A stretch of 64,000 nucleotides of DNA from Mytilus trossulus (Eukaryota > Mollusca > Bivalvia > Mytilida > Mytilidae): assembly GCF_036588685.1 (NCBI RefSeq), contig NW_026963314.1, positions 2,225,001 through 2,289,000 on the forward strand. Direction: 5' to 3'. The position numbers and the translations under genes are program-made. Of the stretch, positions 47,900 to 58,829 are shown one piece after another. The notes under the pieces were generated by a model, which saw nothing but the letters and a program-made list of their open reading frames with translations, did no database searches and had not been told where the DNA came from. Every line of letters begins with the position of its first letter. Position 1 is the stretch's first letter.

Positions 47900-48761
47900 C
47901 AGGATTGGAAAAAAACCGGGTTTTATGAGTATTGCCCAGCCCAGTGGGAAATACTGGGAAAACCCGGGTTTTACTGGGTTTTAGAGGGTAATACTGGGCA
48001 ATACTGGGTAATATAAAATACTTGTCTGAATTTTAAAGAGGATTCAGTGATAAATACAAATGTTAAACATATAATAAGATATTTATACCCTATTTTGTTT
48101 GTCTAGCATTTGTCTAGATTGGCATACTGCAAACATGGTAAATATAGAACAATTTTTTTTTCTCCAAATAAATATAACTCCTAATTTAACATTTTTTAAG
48201 ATGTACTTGTAAGAAAAATTACAATTAAATAATGTCACTAATTGATTAGTAATTATTCAGATTAGAACACATTTGTTTATGTAACAATAATCAGCCCTTA
48301 TAATTCTATAAGTTTTATTGGCATGACCCCTTAGGGTGTTTATTTAGCAATATGAATGTATAACAAAAAATCAAAAAGTCACTTAAACACTGCAATAAAA
48401 TGCATGTTTCAAAGTTTGGATTATTAAAACAATGCTTGGTAATTAAAAAGGTATCTTTAAATGTACAAATCTTCTGTTCTGCCTACATATATATATAGAA
48501 TTAACAGAGAAGAGAATGAAATTTACATTTCAATCTTCTAGAAATGACTTGTCAATGGTTATCTGTATAAAGAGTATATATTTAGCTGTTATACTATGAA
48601 ACTGTACCAAGTCTTTACTATTTATTGTTAAAATAAGCATAGAAAACCATATTGCCCAGTATTGCCCACTATTACCAATTTCTGGGAGTATTGCCCAGCC
48701 CGGGAAAACCCGGGTTTTCCCACCCGGGAATTCCCGGGCGGGTAATACTTTGCCAACCCTG
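47900..48761. mobile_element. Non-autonomous hAT-like element, 862 bp
   Basis: Ends are caggattggaaa and the inverse caagtt-type end cagggttggcaaag. Flanks carry a perfect 8-bp target duplication, TCTACTAG (47892-47899 and 48762-48769), diagnostic of hAT insertion. The subterminal parts are rich in inverted ttgcccagtattgcc and aaacccgggttt motifs. The AT-rich middle has no transposase frame. Confidence 0.88.
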
Positions 48762-48769
48762 TCTACTAG

Positions 48770-49190
48770 ATCATACACATCTTTTATCACTCTGGATTAG
48801 AATACCGGAATATGCTGATAAGGTTAATGATGGCATCAGCCTTCTCCTCTAGCAACATGCATGACTGCCTATACAATGATGTTGAACATGAGAGGTACCA
48901 GGAGAGGCCACCAGAGATCATTAACAGATAAAATGTTGGACAAATGAATATCATAAATCCGTTTAATTATTACGGGTTAATAGATAATATACAAACAGGC
49001 TTGCTTGTTTGAAAATGTAAGTTGTAATAACCTGTATAAGAACCATATAAAACAGAACAACACTCATTTTTCATTAATTTGAGTGTCAAAAATCAAGCAT
49101 ATTCTTGTACAATTAAATGTGCACTTGCATAAGGTCAATTACTATCCTACTCACAATGAGTGAAACTATTTGAGTTATAATTAAATGCAC
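48770..49190. other. Short intergenic stretch
   Basis: No recognised feature between the hAT-like element and the minisatellite. Confidence 0.4.
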
Positions 49191-49194
49191 CAGA

Positions 49195-50395
49195 CGCATG
49201 TGACATCTACAAAAGACGATAAAACGTTTACGTGACGCACGTGACTTCTACCGTAGACGATACAAAGATTACATGACGCACGTGACATCCACAATAGACG
49301 ATATATAGATTACGCATTCCAATGGAAACAAACTGTGCCCCGCTACTTGCCGACTTATTTCTTTGTTATTATGAGGCTGACTTCATGAAGGAACTTCTTA
49401 GGAAGAAAGATAAGAAGTTAGCATTATCCTTTAACTCTACTTTCCGCTGTATAGATTATGGTCTTTCACTAAATAATTCAAAATTTGGTGACTATGTGGA
49501 ACGCATCTATCCCAATGAACTAGAGATAAGGGATACTACAGATACAGTTAAGTCGGCTTTATATCTTGACTTGCATCTAGAAATTGACAATAAGGGTCGA
49601 TTGAAAACAAAACATCTACGACAAAAGAGATGATTTCAGCTTTCCAATTGTGAACTTTCCAGTTCTAAGTAGCAACAATCCAGCAGCACCTGAATGCGGG
49701 GTATATATCTCCCAATTGATACGATATCCCGTGCTTGCATTTCCTATCATGATTTTCTTGATAGATGGTTGCTGCTCACAAGGAAATTATTAAACCAAGA
49801 GTTCCAAATGGTGAAGTTGAAATCTTCTCTTCGTAAATTTTATGGATGCCACCACGAGTTGGTTGACCGTTATGGAATAACCGTTTCACAAATGATATAT
49901 GATATGTTCCTTACGTCGTAAGTGTAATCCCCTTCCCTTTCATGAATGTGACCTACCGAATTAGACTATGTACCGGATTTGTTATCACATAAGCAACACG
50001 ACGGGTGCCACATGTGGAGCAGGATCTGCTTACCCTTCCTGAGCACCTAAGATCACTCCTAGTTTTATGTTGGGTTCGTGTTGTTTATTCTTAAGTTTTC
50101 TATGTTGTGTCATGTGTACTATTGTTTTTCTGTTGTCTTTTTCATTTTTAGCCATGGCGTTGTCAGTTTGTTTTAGATTTATGCGTTTGAATATCCCTTT
50201 GGTATCTTTTGTCCCTCTTTTACATGACGCATGTGACATCTACCATAGATGATACATAGATTACATGACGCACGTGACATCTACAATGAACGAAAAATAG
50301 ATGATATGACGCATGTGACATCTACCATAAACGATACAAAGTTTACGTGACGCACGTGACATCTACCATAGACGATACATAGTTTACGTCATGAA
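49195..50395. repeat. About 42-bp minisatellite split by a retroelement
   Basis: The unit is acgtgacgcacgtgacatct followed by accatagacgatacatagatt. Units lie at 49195-49315 and resume at 50222-50395, with the family A copy between them. Confidence 0.85.
49312..50221 (+). pseudogene. Family A reverse transcriptase, dead copy
   Basis: The frame reads TNCAPLLADLFLCYYEADFM, then SLNNSKFGDYVERIYPNELE and LYLDLHLEIDNKGRLKTK. After frameshifts it continues with FPIVNFPVLS, GVYISQLIRYP and RKFYGCHHELVDRYGITVSQ. The catalytic YIDD box has become CIDY and the fingers motif GIPMG is changed (PMET). The 5' end is missing. The tail (cgacgggtgccacatgtgg to ttttgtccctc) follows at 49995-50221. Confidence 0.82.
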
Positions 50396-50434
50396 GGACA
50401 TGGACAAAGCAAAGGATTTCAACTTAATAGGAGT

Positions 50435-50800
50435 AAGACAGGGACAGAAAGAACATCCCTTCCAAGTAAGGTACATAAGTAAGAAAGGGGCAGAAAGAAC
50501 ATCCCTTCAAAGTAAGGTAAATAAGTAAGAAAGGTGCAGAAAGAATATCCCTTCCAAGTAAGGAAAAAAGTAAGAAAGGGGTAGAAAGAACATTCCTTAC
50601 AAGTAAGGTAAATAAGTAAGAAAGGGGCAGAAAGAACATCCCTTCCAAGAAAGGTAAATAAGTACGAAAGGGACAGAAAGAACATCCCTTCCAAGTAAGG
50701 TAAATAAGTAAGAAAGGGACAGAAAAACATCCCTTCCAAGTAAGGTAAAAAAGTAAGAAAGGGACAGAAAGAACATCCCTTCCAGGTAAGGTACATAAAC
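50435..50800. repeat. About 47-bp minisatellite, eight units
   Basis: The unit is gacagaaagaacatcccttc followed by caagtaaggtaaataagtaagaaaggg. The long minus-strand frame across it is a repeat artefact. Confidence 0.88.
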
Positions 50801-51288
50801 AATAAAGAATCAGTTTGAAAGAAGCGTTACCGATAAAAACAACATAGACACACTATAAATGATAGAATGGCATAAAATACTCAAAACCACTGGAAAAATT
50901 AATCAATTCCATAAAAAATGAAGGCGTTTTCTGGAGGAAAACAATTTTTTTTTATAGTGGCATGTTTGTGTAAGTCGTAAATATGTAGAGTGATTGAATC
51001 ACCGAGAATATTTAGGACGCAAGTACTTTATTACGGTAATAAAGTCATGATGTCTAGCACGAAACCCTCAAATTCACAGACATCATCAATATTCATTTGT
51101 TTCTATCGGAAAAAAATCATAGGAGGACTATAATCAATGATATCGTATTCGTTAGAAATACATTCCACATGAAAATGAGTCTAAATGGTCTTTCGAAAAA
51201 TACATTCCACATGAAAATGAGTCTAAAATGGTCTTTCGAAAAATCTCATTGTAATTTTATTTGCTGTAACTCGTTTAAGGCCTTTTTT

Positions 51289-52202
51289 TGTAACGAAAAA
51301 GGAAATATGCTAGATACACTTACTGGAAATGTGAGGATATGATTGAAGCTTTAAACTTTCTGCTTGATAACATTTATGTACGTTTCGGCGATAAAGTGTA
51401 TCGTCAGGTAGTAGGTATTCCTATGGGCACCAACTGTGCCCCTTTAATAGCAGATTTATTTCTATATTGCTATGAATCTCAGTTTATGACCAAACTCAGT
51501 AAAGATCCATCATTGTTACATTTGGTTGATACATTCAAAAATACATACCGTTATCTGGATGATATTTTTTCGTTGAATAATCCAGAGTTCTCTGAAAAAA
51601 CTTCAGAAATTTATCCAAACGAACTTACTTTAACTAAATCTAACATAAACAGCAGCAGTTGTCCTTTTCTAGATTTAGACATTTCAATTTCAAACGGGAA
51701 ACTTCACACTAAAATTTACGACAAAAGAGACGATTTTTCATTTCCTTTTGTTAATTTTCCTTTTTTAGACGGCGATGTGCCTTTGGCTCCATCATACGGT
51801 GTTTATATATCGCAACTCGTTCGGTTTGCCCGTGTGTGTTCTGATGTCATAGATTTTAACGAACGTAATCAATGCATCACTGGTAAATTGTTGTGTCAGG
51901 GATTTCGATACCATAAATTACTTAAAACTTTTACTAAATTCTTTCATAGATACAAAGATTTGATTAGTAAATTTGGCTATACCTGTAGAAAGCTTATTAA
52001 AAATGGTATTTCACATCCTAAATTTTATGGTAATGTTGTACTTAAAGCGAGGAAATCACTATGTGATCCTTGTAAACTCATCGAACCTTTAAACAAACTT
52101 ATAAGTAAGGGTTATCGTATCAATATTGTAATTAGATCTCTGAATATAGTTCACATTGGCACTAATATTGATTTTGTCATTAGCAAATTAAAACATAACT
52201 AA
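51289..52202 (+). CDS. Family B reverse transcriptase, 5'-truncated
   Basis: An open frame of 287 codons from the first ATG (51339), extendable to about 51289 (KYARYTYWKCED). Palm motifs are intact: GIPMGTNCAPLIADLF (26-41), YLDD (72-75), then CPFLDLDI, YDKRDDF and GVYISQLVRFAR. I recognise the GIPMGTNCAPL type as common in marine invertebrates, possibly Penelope-like. I see no GIY-YIG or other endonuclease after it, so the family is uncertain. The fingers are missing: upstream frames (51097-51288) show related but broken sequence. Confidence 0.75.
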
Positions 52203-53225
52203 ATTTCATTATCTTTTGAGGCGAGATGTATAGAGACACAGCCACGTTAACTTTTATTTCTATAGAAGTCGTTCTTCACTATACTACTACCTGTCGATAC
52301 ATTTATTTTTGGCATTGCACAAGTCATGTCTTCTTTGACTATTAATGACGTTAAAATACTAAATCCCTGTGATGTGTTTTAGTCGATTTTAGTCTCTGAT
52401 GCACGATTTTTTACTATTAATTGGTTTTGGCTTTTAACTAGCTGTCAGTAACTGCGACTACTCTTAAATGCTATTTTCTTGTTAATTCGACCTGTTGATA
52501 CTGTTTATAATGCTTTTTTGTTATTTTTTATTTATATGGATCTTGTCTGTACACCAGCTTTGATTATTTGTAATATCTTCAATTTTTCACTTATTCTTAC
52601 TACATTTGTATAAACTTCAAGATTATAAAAAACCGGTTTTTTTTCTAAAGTGAACATTGATTGGTTAAATATTTCTCAGTGTGTTTGAATTTGTTTGTTA
52701 GCTTTTTGGTCATAAATGTTTGTCTCTAATATTTAATTAACTGTGCATTTGTATTCAGATATCGCAGATCAAATTTATTCGTTCATTGTGTAATCATACG
52801 TTTTTTGATTGAGTTAAGTCTGCCAATTGATATTTTATCGTATGTTTTTCTGTGTTGTGATGTTATGCTATTGTTTCAGAAAAAGGGAGAAGGTTTGGAT
52901 CCATTAAAACGTTTAATCCCGCTGCAAATGTTTGCACCTGTCCTAAGTCAGGAATCTGATGTACAGTAGTTGTCGTTTGTTTATGTAATATATACGTGTT
53001 TCTCGTTTCTCGTTTTGTTTATATAGATTAGACCGTTGGTTTTCCCATTTGAATGGTTTTACACTGTCTAGTAATTTCGGGGCCCTTTATAGCTTGTTGT
53101 TCGGTGTGAGCCAAGGCTCCGTGTTGAAGGCCGTACTTTAACCTATAATGGTTTAATTTTTAAATTGTTATTTGGATGGAGAGTTGTCTCATTGGCACCC
53201 ACACCACATCTTCCTATATCTATAA
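52203..53225 (+). mobile_element. Family B element 3' tail
   Basis: Contiguous with the reverse transcriptase. Includes gtcagtaactgcgacta, gtttaatcccgctgcaaatg, ctcgtttctcgttttgttta, gttcggtgtgagccaaggct and cacatcttcctatatctata. Fragments of this tail elsewhere in the window are insertions of the same family. Confidence 0.8.
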
Positions 53226-53579
53226 TGCAACAGCATCTAATGAGAAGTTAAAATAGTATATATAAAGTCATTGATAAGCTTAAATTTTGGTCTCAGATGC
53301 GCATCGAGATACACAATGTTCCGACTCCTTGTTTTCTCTCTCTTATGGTGCAGGGTAAAATGTTTCGCCCCATAACATCGATTTCTCTTTTCATATATAT
53401 AAGACCCAAATAATACCAATACAAGGTATACATATATTTACCCGTTTATATAGTATGTATCACATTTCCCGATTCAGCCCTTTCTACCATGTGTTTGAAA
53501 TATTAAATATCTCAAGCTCAATATACTTAGCTTATTTTGTTCCTAAACTAATGGGTGTTAGACTCATCCAATTGTATTT

Positions 53580-54030
53580 GTAATATGTGTATTTTTTCCA
53601 ACTAATGAGTTAAACCTTTTTAAACTGATTTTTTTTAGTTCGTTCTTATGTTCTATTGTTACATCAATGTCAGAGGGTAGGGGGTTGGGGATCCCGCTAT
53701 TATGTTTAACCCCGCCACATTCTGTATGTATGTGCTTGTCGCACATAAGAAGCCTGTTAATCAGTGTTTTCATTTGTTAAGGATTATAATATTTGTTTTT
53801 CGTTAATTTTCTGTACATGAATTAGGACGTTAGTTTTCTCGTTTGAATGTTTTACATTGTCATTCCGGGGCCCTTTATACATGTAGATGACTATGTGGTA
53901 TGGGCTTTGCTCATTGTTGAAATCCGAACGGTGACCTATAGTTGCTAATTTATGTATCTGATGGTCTCTTGTGAAGAGCTGTCGCCAATCATACATACCA
54001 CATCTTCTTTTTTTATATTAATAATAAATG
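53580..54030 (+). mobile_element. Family C element tail
   Basis: Includes gttaaacctttttaaactga, aaccccgccacattctgtat and gctttgctcattgttgaaat, ending near accacatcttctttttt. Confidence 0.65.
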
Positions 54031-54124
54031 CGGATACAGATTTAATCTAAAATCTCGATGATGTTTGTTTTTTTACTTTTCCTAACTACATCATTAACTG
54101 TATCACGGGAATACATCCAGACCT

Positions 54125-54305
54125 TCTTACACGTATGGAGCAACTGAGTGTGTGTGTGGTTCGTGCATGTTCTTGTGTTTTCAGTTATCTCTGTTGTGTT
54201 TTGTTAAAGATTATTTGCCTTTTTTAAGCCATGACGTATAACTGTTGACATATGAGTTTGAATGTCTCTTACGATAGTGTTCGCCTCTTTTTTTCTGTAT
54301 AAAGG
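54125..54305 (+). mobile_element. Family A tail, degenerate
   Basis: Contains gttatctctgttgtgttttg, tttaagccatgacgt and gtgttcgcctcttt, recognisable only as decayed family A. Confidence 0.4.
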
Positions 54306-54489
54306 TAACAAAATGATAAGATCTGCATATCTTCCAGCATTTGATTATATTATTTCAACAATAGCTAATCGTTGTTGACATGAACATCTATTAAGTGGTA
54401 ATTTTTATAAGTTTCCTGTTAACAAAACCCTGAATTTTTCGAAAAACTACGGATTTTTTTTATTCCAGGAATAGATTACCTTTACCGTT

Positions 54490-54655
54490 TTTGGCACAAC
54501 TGTTGGGAATTTCGCATCCTCAATTCTCTTCTAACTTTGTACGTGTTTGGCTTTATAACTATTTTGATATAAGCTTCACTGATGAGTCTTATGTAGACGA
54601 AACGCGCGTCTGACGTACTCAATTATAATTCTAGTACCTTTTGATAACTGTTTAC
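54490..54655 (+). mobile_element. Hammerhead-bearing repeat, third copy
   Basis: Shares ggaatttcgcatcctcaatt, ttggctttataactattttg and the ribozyme core with 5690-5890, and ends with ctagtaccttttgataact. Confidence 0.7.
54571..54618 (+). ncRNA. Hammerhead ribozyme with intact core
   Basis: CUGAUGA is 54579-54585, stem II GUCU/AGAC is 54586-54598, GAAA is 54599-54602, and stem III ACGC/GCGU is followed by GUC ending at 54610. The core is identical to 5803-5834. Stem I (54571-54578 with 54611-54618) pairs poorly, so activity is doubtful unless pairing extends further out. Confidence 0.65.
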
Positions 54656-54659
54656 ACAG

Positions 54660-55600
54660 AAACACCAAAAAGAGAACAACACAAAACCAACTCAAAATCA
54701 AGTATTTGTTTAAAGGCTCCTCACAAAAATTCTGGTTTTCGATGCTCCATAGATTCGTAGTATATATTATGAAAGCAATACCAAAACAGTGGTTGCAAAA
54801 GCTAACTAAAGAAGAATCAATAAAAACAGAAGTTGCCATTGACTCCGAATATAAATTTAAAGATAAAAAAGGAAAAATCGTATCACTTAAAAACATTTCC
54901 TCCACAGACATTTACATCTCCTTCTTAAATAGATATTATGAAAAACCAATAGGATTTTAAAAATGGGACAACATATTTATCTTGGAAAACAACACAAACA
55001 AAAGACAACAAATGCTAAATTATATCGTTTATTATATATACAAGATAATAAATTCAAAATGTTAAGATGGAAATTTCTGCAAAACATTTTACCAACCAAA
55101 CAATTACTTTTCTCTTGGAAAATAACTAAAACTCCGCTATGTAATATTTGTGATGTCATCGAAGATTATGAGCACTATTTTTAACGTGCAAATTTCTGAA
55201 ATCATTTTGGGATCAAATAAAACTATTACTTGATAAACTTAAATTAGGACATCATATCATATCAATTAAATCACTTTGTACGGATACAAAATAAACGATA
55301 CAAGTTACTACAGTATTAATGATTTAATAACAATTATTCTTTTTACTGTATACAAAGGATACTATATATCCGAACAAAAAACAAAACAAATTAATATGTT
55401 TGAAATTTTCAAAAAAGAATTTCTTCAGTATCATGAAATATTGATAAATAAAGAAGGCAAATATGAAAAATTCCATAATCTGGTTGCAGCAAAAATTAGA
55501 ATTTATTATACAATCATGTTATCATATTTCTATTCAGTTACATACATGTTTTTATTACTATATATACATATTGTGCACTAACAAGTACTAACTTTTCAAT
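54660..55600 (+). pseudogene. LINE C-terminal fragment with zf-RVT-like motif
   Basis: Frames broken by stops and a few shifts read FWFSMLHRFVVYIMKAIPKQ, FKMLRWKFLQNILPTKQLLF, then PLCNICDVIEDYEHYF. The last is the Cys-rich zf-RVT motif found after the reverse transcriptase in L1/Tx1-type LINEs. A further frame (55276-55581) continues to EFLQYHEILINKEGKYEKFH. The polymerase domain is missing, so this is a 5'-truncated, decayed insertion. Confidence 0.65.
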
Positions 55601-55739
55601 AACATGCTATATACTAACGTTAACGAGGCCGGGATAAGGTACCGGTACTTCATGTATCTCTAACAAATGTTAAATTCAAATAAAACATTATAACACTTAA
55701 AACAAAACAAAAACAAAAAAAAGTATATATTATGGCCTT

Positions 55740-55840
55740 TTTAACATTCTTTGATTCGAGTAAAACTGATGTGTCTTTCGTAGACTGGTGACTGGTGCAA
55801 ATATAAAATTTCAATCCTGGTATCTATAATGAGTTAAATT
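55740..55840 (+). mobile_element. Degenerate hammerhead-repeat fragment
   Basis: Contains aaaactgatgtgtctttcgt, agactggtgactggtgcaaa and caatcctggtatct, a decayed relative of 5690-5890. The core is destroyed (CUGAUGU; no GAAA). Confidence 0.5.
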
Positions 55841-55904
55841 ATCAACAGTTTCGTCATAAAAAGAATTTCAACAATAAGTCGCATTCTGTAATGTTGCAAT
55901 CGGA

Positions 55905-56245
55905 AAATAACGTTTGGAATAACCGTTTCACAAATGATATCGGATATGTTCCTTACGTCGTAACTACAATCCCCTTCCCTTTCATGAATTTGACCTACCG
56001 AATTAGACTATTTACCGGATTTGTAATCACATAAGCAACACGACGGGTGCCGCATGTGGAGCAGGATCTGCTTACCCTTCCGGAGCACCTGAGTTGTTGT
56101 TTATTCTTTAGTTTTCTATGTTGTGTCATGTGTACTATTGTTTTTCTGTTTTTCTTTTTCATTTTTAGCCATGGCGTTGTCAGTTTGTTTTAGATTTATG
56201 AGTTTGGCTGTTCCTTTAGTTTCTTTCGTCCCTCTTTTGTTTCAT
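55905..56245 (+). mobile_element. Family A element, 3' end and tail
   Basis: Starts within the last codons of the reverse transcriptase (ggaataaccgtttcacaaat) and runs through cgacgggtgccgcatgtgga to ttctttcgtccctcttttg, close to 49870-50221. Confidence 0.75.
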
Positions 56246-56531
56246 CCAAAATAATTTCTCAATTATGTTTGAAAATTCAAAATATTCGGAAAAACAACTT
56301 TAGCAAAAATAAATGCAATAATGATATGAATAAGTGATATAAAAGAATGCCAATTATAATAACAAAAGAATGAAAGATAGGGGAAAATATAATACGGAAT
56401 ATACACCTATCCGTATTAACCTGACAGAAATGATGAACGTGAAATAGTAAAGTGATTAAATGGTAACTTATGCAGTATTATACTTTAAAAAGAATATAAG
56501 TCTGTGATGGGTCCTACGCACTGTTCTCGAA

Positions 56532-57205
56532 GATTGTTATGTAAAATTTCAAAGATCAGTTTCCAGTTTTCGTTTTGCGCACATACATTTGTATAAGTGT
56601 CTAGTTAGAAGTTATGTAAGATTTCAAAGATCAGTTTCCAGTTTTCGTTTTGCACACATACATTTGTATAAGTGTCTAATTAGATGTTATGTAAGATTTC
56701 AAAGATCAGTTTTCAGTTTTCGTTTTGCACACATACATTTGTATAAGTGATTAGATGTTATGTAAGATTTCAAAGATCAGTTTCCAGTTTTCGTTTTGCA
56801 CACATACATTTGTATGAGTGTCTAATTATATGTTATGTAAGATTTCAAAGATCAGATTCCAGTTTTCGTTTTGCACACATACATTTGTATAAGTGTTTAA
56901 TTAGATGTTATGTTAGATTTTAAAAATCAGTTTCAAGTTTTAGTTTTGCACACATACATTTGTATAAGTGTCTAATTATATGTTATGTAAGATTTCAAAG
57001 ATCAGTTTCCAGTTTTCGTTTTGCACACATACATTTGTATAAGTGTCAAATTATATGTTATGTAAGATTTCAAAGATCAGTTTCCAGTTTTCGTTTTGCA
57101 CACATACGTTTGTATAAGTGTCTAATTAGATGTTATTTAAGATTTCAAAGATCAGTTTCCAGTTTTCGTTTTGCACACATACATTTGTATAAGTGTCTTA
57201 TTAGA
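56532..57205 (-). repeat. 75-bp array from the XK-related gene's last codons
   Basis: Nine units of about 75 bp. On the minus strand each reads gacacttatacaaatgtatg, tgtgcaaaacgaaaactgga, aactgatctttgaaatctta, cataac. The unit nearest the gene is the real end of the coding sequence (LIRHLYKCMCAKRKLETDL, stop). The other eight follow in the presumed 3' UTR with the stop codon repeated. Confidence 0.9.
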
Positions 57206-58821
57206 AATGATCCTACTCTCAAACCTTCCAATGTTGCTATAAATCTTATGATTACATTGTAATAGAGTCCAGTTATCAAAGTGGTACTTATCCAAAGAAC
57301 AAACATGGTTAAATTTTCCACATAAACCAGGACACTATACATCATTTCTCCTCTAATGGCTTCTAGGTGCCGTTTGGCAGTAGTTGCAGACGTGAAAATT
57401 AAAATAATACTTCTGTAGCTGACAATGGAAAGAAAACCGGCTTTCCTTTGACTTTTTATCCTTGTGGATTTGCGTGTGCATTCCCTGTACATCAGAGTGA
57501 CTACCATAATCAACCAATGAGATAATACAATCACGATAACATAGTACCCGAATTCTACAGTAAATATTGGAATAAGCACTATTCTTAATCCAATTCCAGA
57601 TGCAGTTTGGACAAATCGTAAGAATTTGTATACCACTGACACTTTGTTAACAGTAAGATTGTACATAGCGTTGGTATAAGCTAGAACTGAAGCAGTTACA
57701 CTTATCCAGGATCCGAGGATTGATGCTGCACGAACCATTTGTGTACTTATATCTTCATCAACTGGTGCTGTCAGAGTAAAATAAATCTGAAGCATTAGCT
57801 GCGGGGTGGCCTCCATAAAAGCCTCAATAATTTTCAATCTTGTTTCGGCTGCATTGTTTTCCAAACTGTATTTGTAATGTATTTTGCGCATCTCATCATT
57901 TGTGGATTTTGACCTGCTCTTTATTCCATGATAAATATGTGTAAATGTTCTGTCAACGGTACCAGAGAGTAATGGAAACGAAACGAAACATCTTAATGTC
58001 TTTGCAAATGGTCCAGAAACATTGCCATCATCGGATTCTCTCGACTCGTTCTCCTCGACATTATTATTCTCATTTTTGACCTTGAACTTTCGTTGTGCGT
58101 TAATTTCTTTTGTTTGTTTGTTTGCCTTAATGCATTGTGTTATTTTAATTTGTTTTCCCGTTGATATAAAGAATTGTTTGGAATCCTCCCACGAACAATG
58201 TTTTCTGTTTATAATAAGATATATATTCATAACGTTAACAACAAAAAGTGGAAGGGCAATAAACGCTGTAGTAAATATAAAAGCTCTAAAATTACCGTCA
58301 TTGTAATACTGTACAGCCAACAGAATATCGGACACTATATCATAATAGAAAAAAGAAATACAAAGTACTGCTGTTACTAAAGTATGTGCTCGGAACATGT
58401 TACGATATTCTTCAGGATCGAACGATTTAATAGATTTCCACCAAAAACCTAAAAAGAAGTCTTCAGACACATCATAAACTTTTCTTAAACAACCGCTACA
58501 ACCTTCATCATGTTCATGTAGCGGATCAGTTGTTGTGGTCTCTTCTTCATTTTTACATTTTTCAATTGATAATTGTAAACCATGACACAGTTCCAGTGTA
58601 AGTGGTTCAGATTGAGTTGTATATCTAGGAACGTTCTCATCGAGGATATTTACTGTCTGATCGTTTATAGCGCTCTCTTTTACACGCTGATCCTGTGTGC
58701 AGTACTGGATGTCAAGATGTTTTCTGTTATGGTCTAAAATTTTGTTTTGTAAGATTCCATATTGTGCACGGTCATAGTCCATAAAGGTTTCCTGCAACCC
58801 ACTTGATAATATATCTGTCAT
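57145..58821 (-). CDS. XK-related (XKR family) membrane protein
   Basis: A 558-codon uninterrupted frame. Residues 1-145 are polar. Hydrophobic segments lie at about 146-170 (ending FFYYDIVSDILLAVQYYND), 180-205, 365-386, 408-445, 465-480 and 495-530. A charged cytoplasmic loop spans about 206-325. EATPQLMLQIYFTL (337-350) is the family signature, and the acidic YDIVSDILLA near the first segment fits as well. XKR proteins include phospholipid scramblases; the subfamily and any caspase activation are not resolved. An AG 15 nt before the ATG could be an acceptor, implying a 5' UTR exon. The C-terminal 19 codons are the seed of a tandem array. Confidence 0.85.
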   Translation of the reverse strand: MTDILSSGLQETFMDYDRAQYGILQNKILDHNRKHLDIQYCTQDQRVKESAINDQTVNILDENVPRYTTQSEPLTLELCHGLQLSIEKCKNEEETTTTDPLHEHDEGCSGCLRKVYDVSEDFFLGFWWKSIKSFDPEEYRNMFRAHTLVTAVLCISFFYYDIVSDILLAVQYYNDGNFRAFIFTTAFIALPLFVVNVMNIYLIINRKHCSWEDSKQFFISTGKQIKITQCIKANKQTKEINAQRKFKVKNENNNVEENESRESDDGNVSGPFAKTLRCFVSFPLLSGTVDRTFTHIYHGIKSRSKSTNDEMRKIHYKYSLENNAAETRLKIIEAFMEATPQLMLQIYFTLTAPVDEDISTQMVRAASILGSWISVTASVLAYTNAMYNLTVNKVSVVYKFLRFVQTASGIGLRIVLIPIFTVEFGYYVIVIVLSHWLIMVVTLMYRECTRKSTRIKSQRKAGFLSIVSYRSIILIFTSATTAKRHLEAIRGEMMYSVLVYVENLTMFVLWISTTLITGLYYNVIIRFIATLEGLRVGSFLIRHLYKCMCAKRKLETDL

Positions 58822-58829
58822 TGTTGTAA

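Noticed and set aside
50419..50802. Minus-strand frame of 127 codons, hydrophobic
   Set aside because: It coincides exactly with the 47-bp minisatellite and is periodic.
58022..58380. Plus-strand frames of 94 and 68 codons
   Set aside because: Antisense to the XK-related coding sequence, with no independent support.
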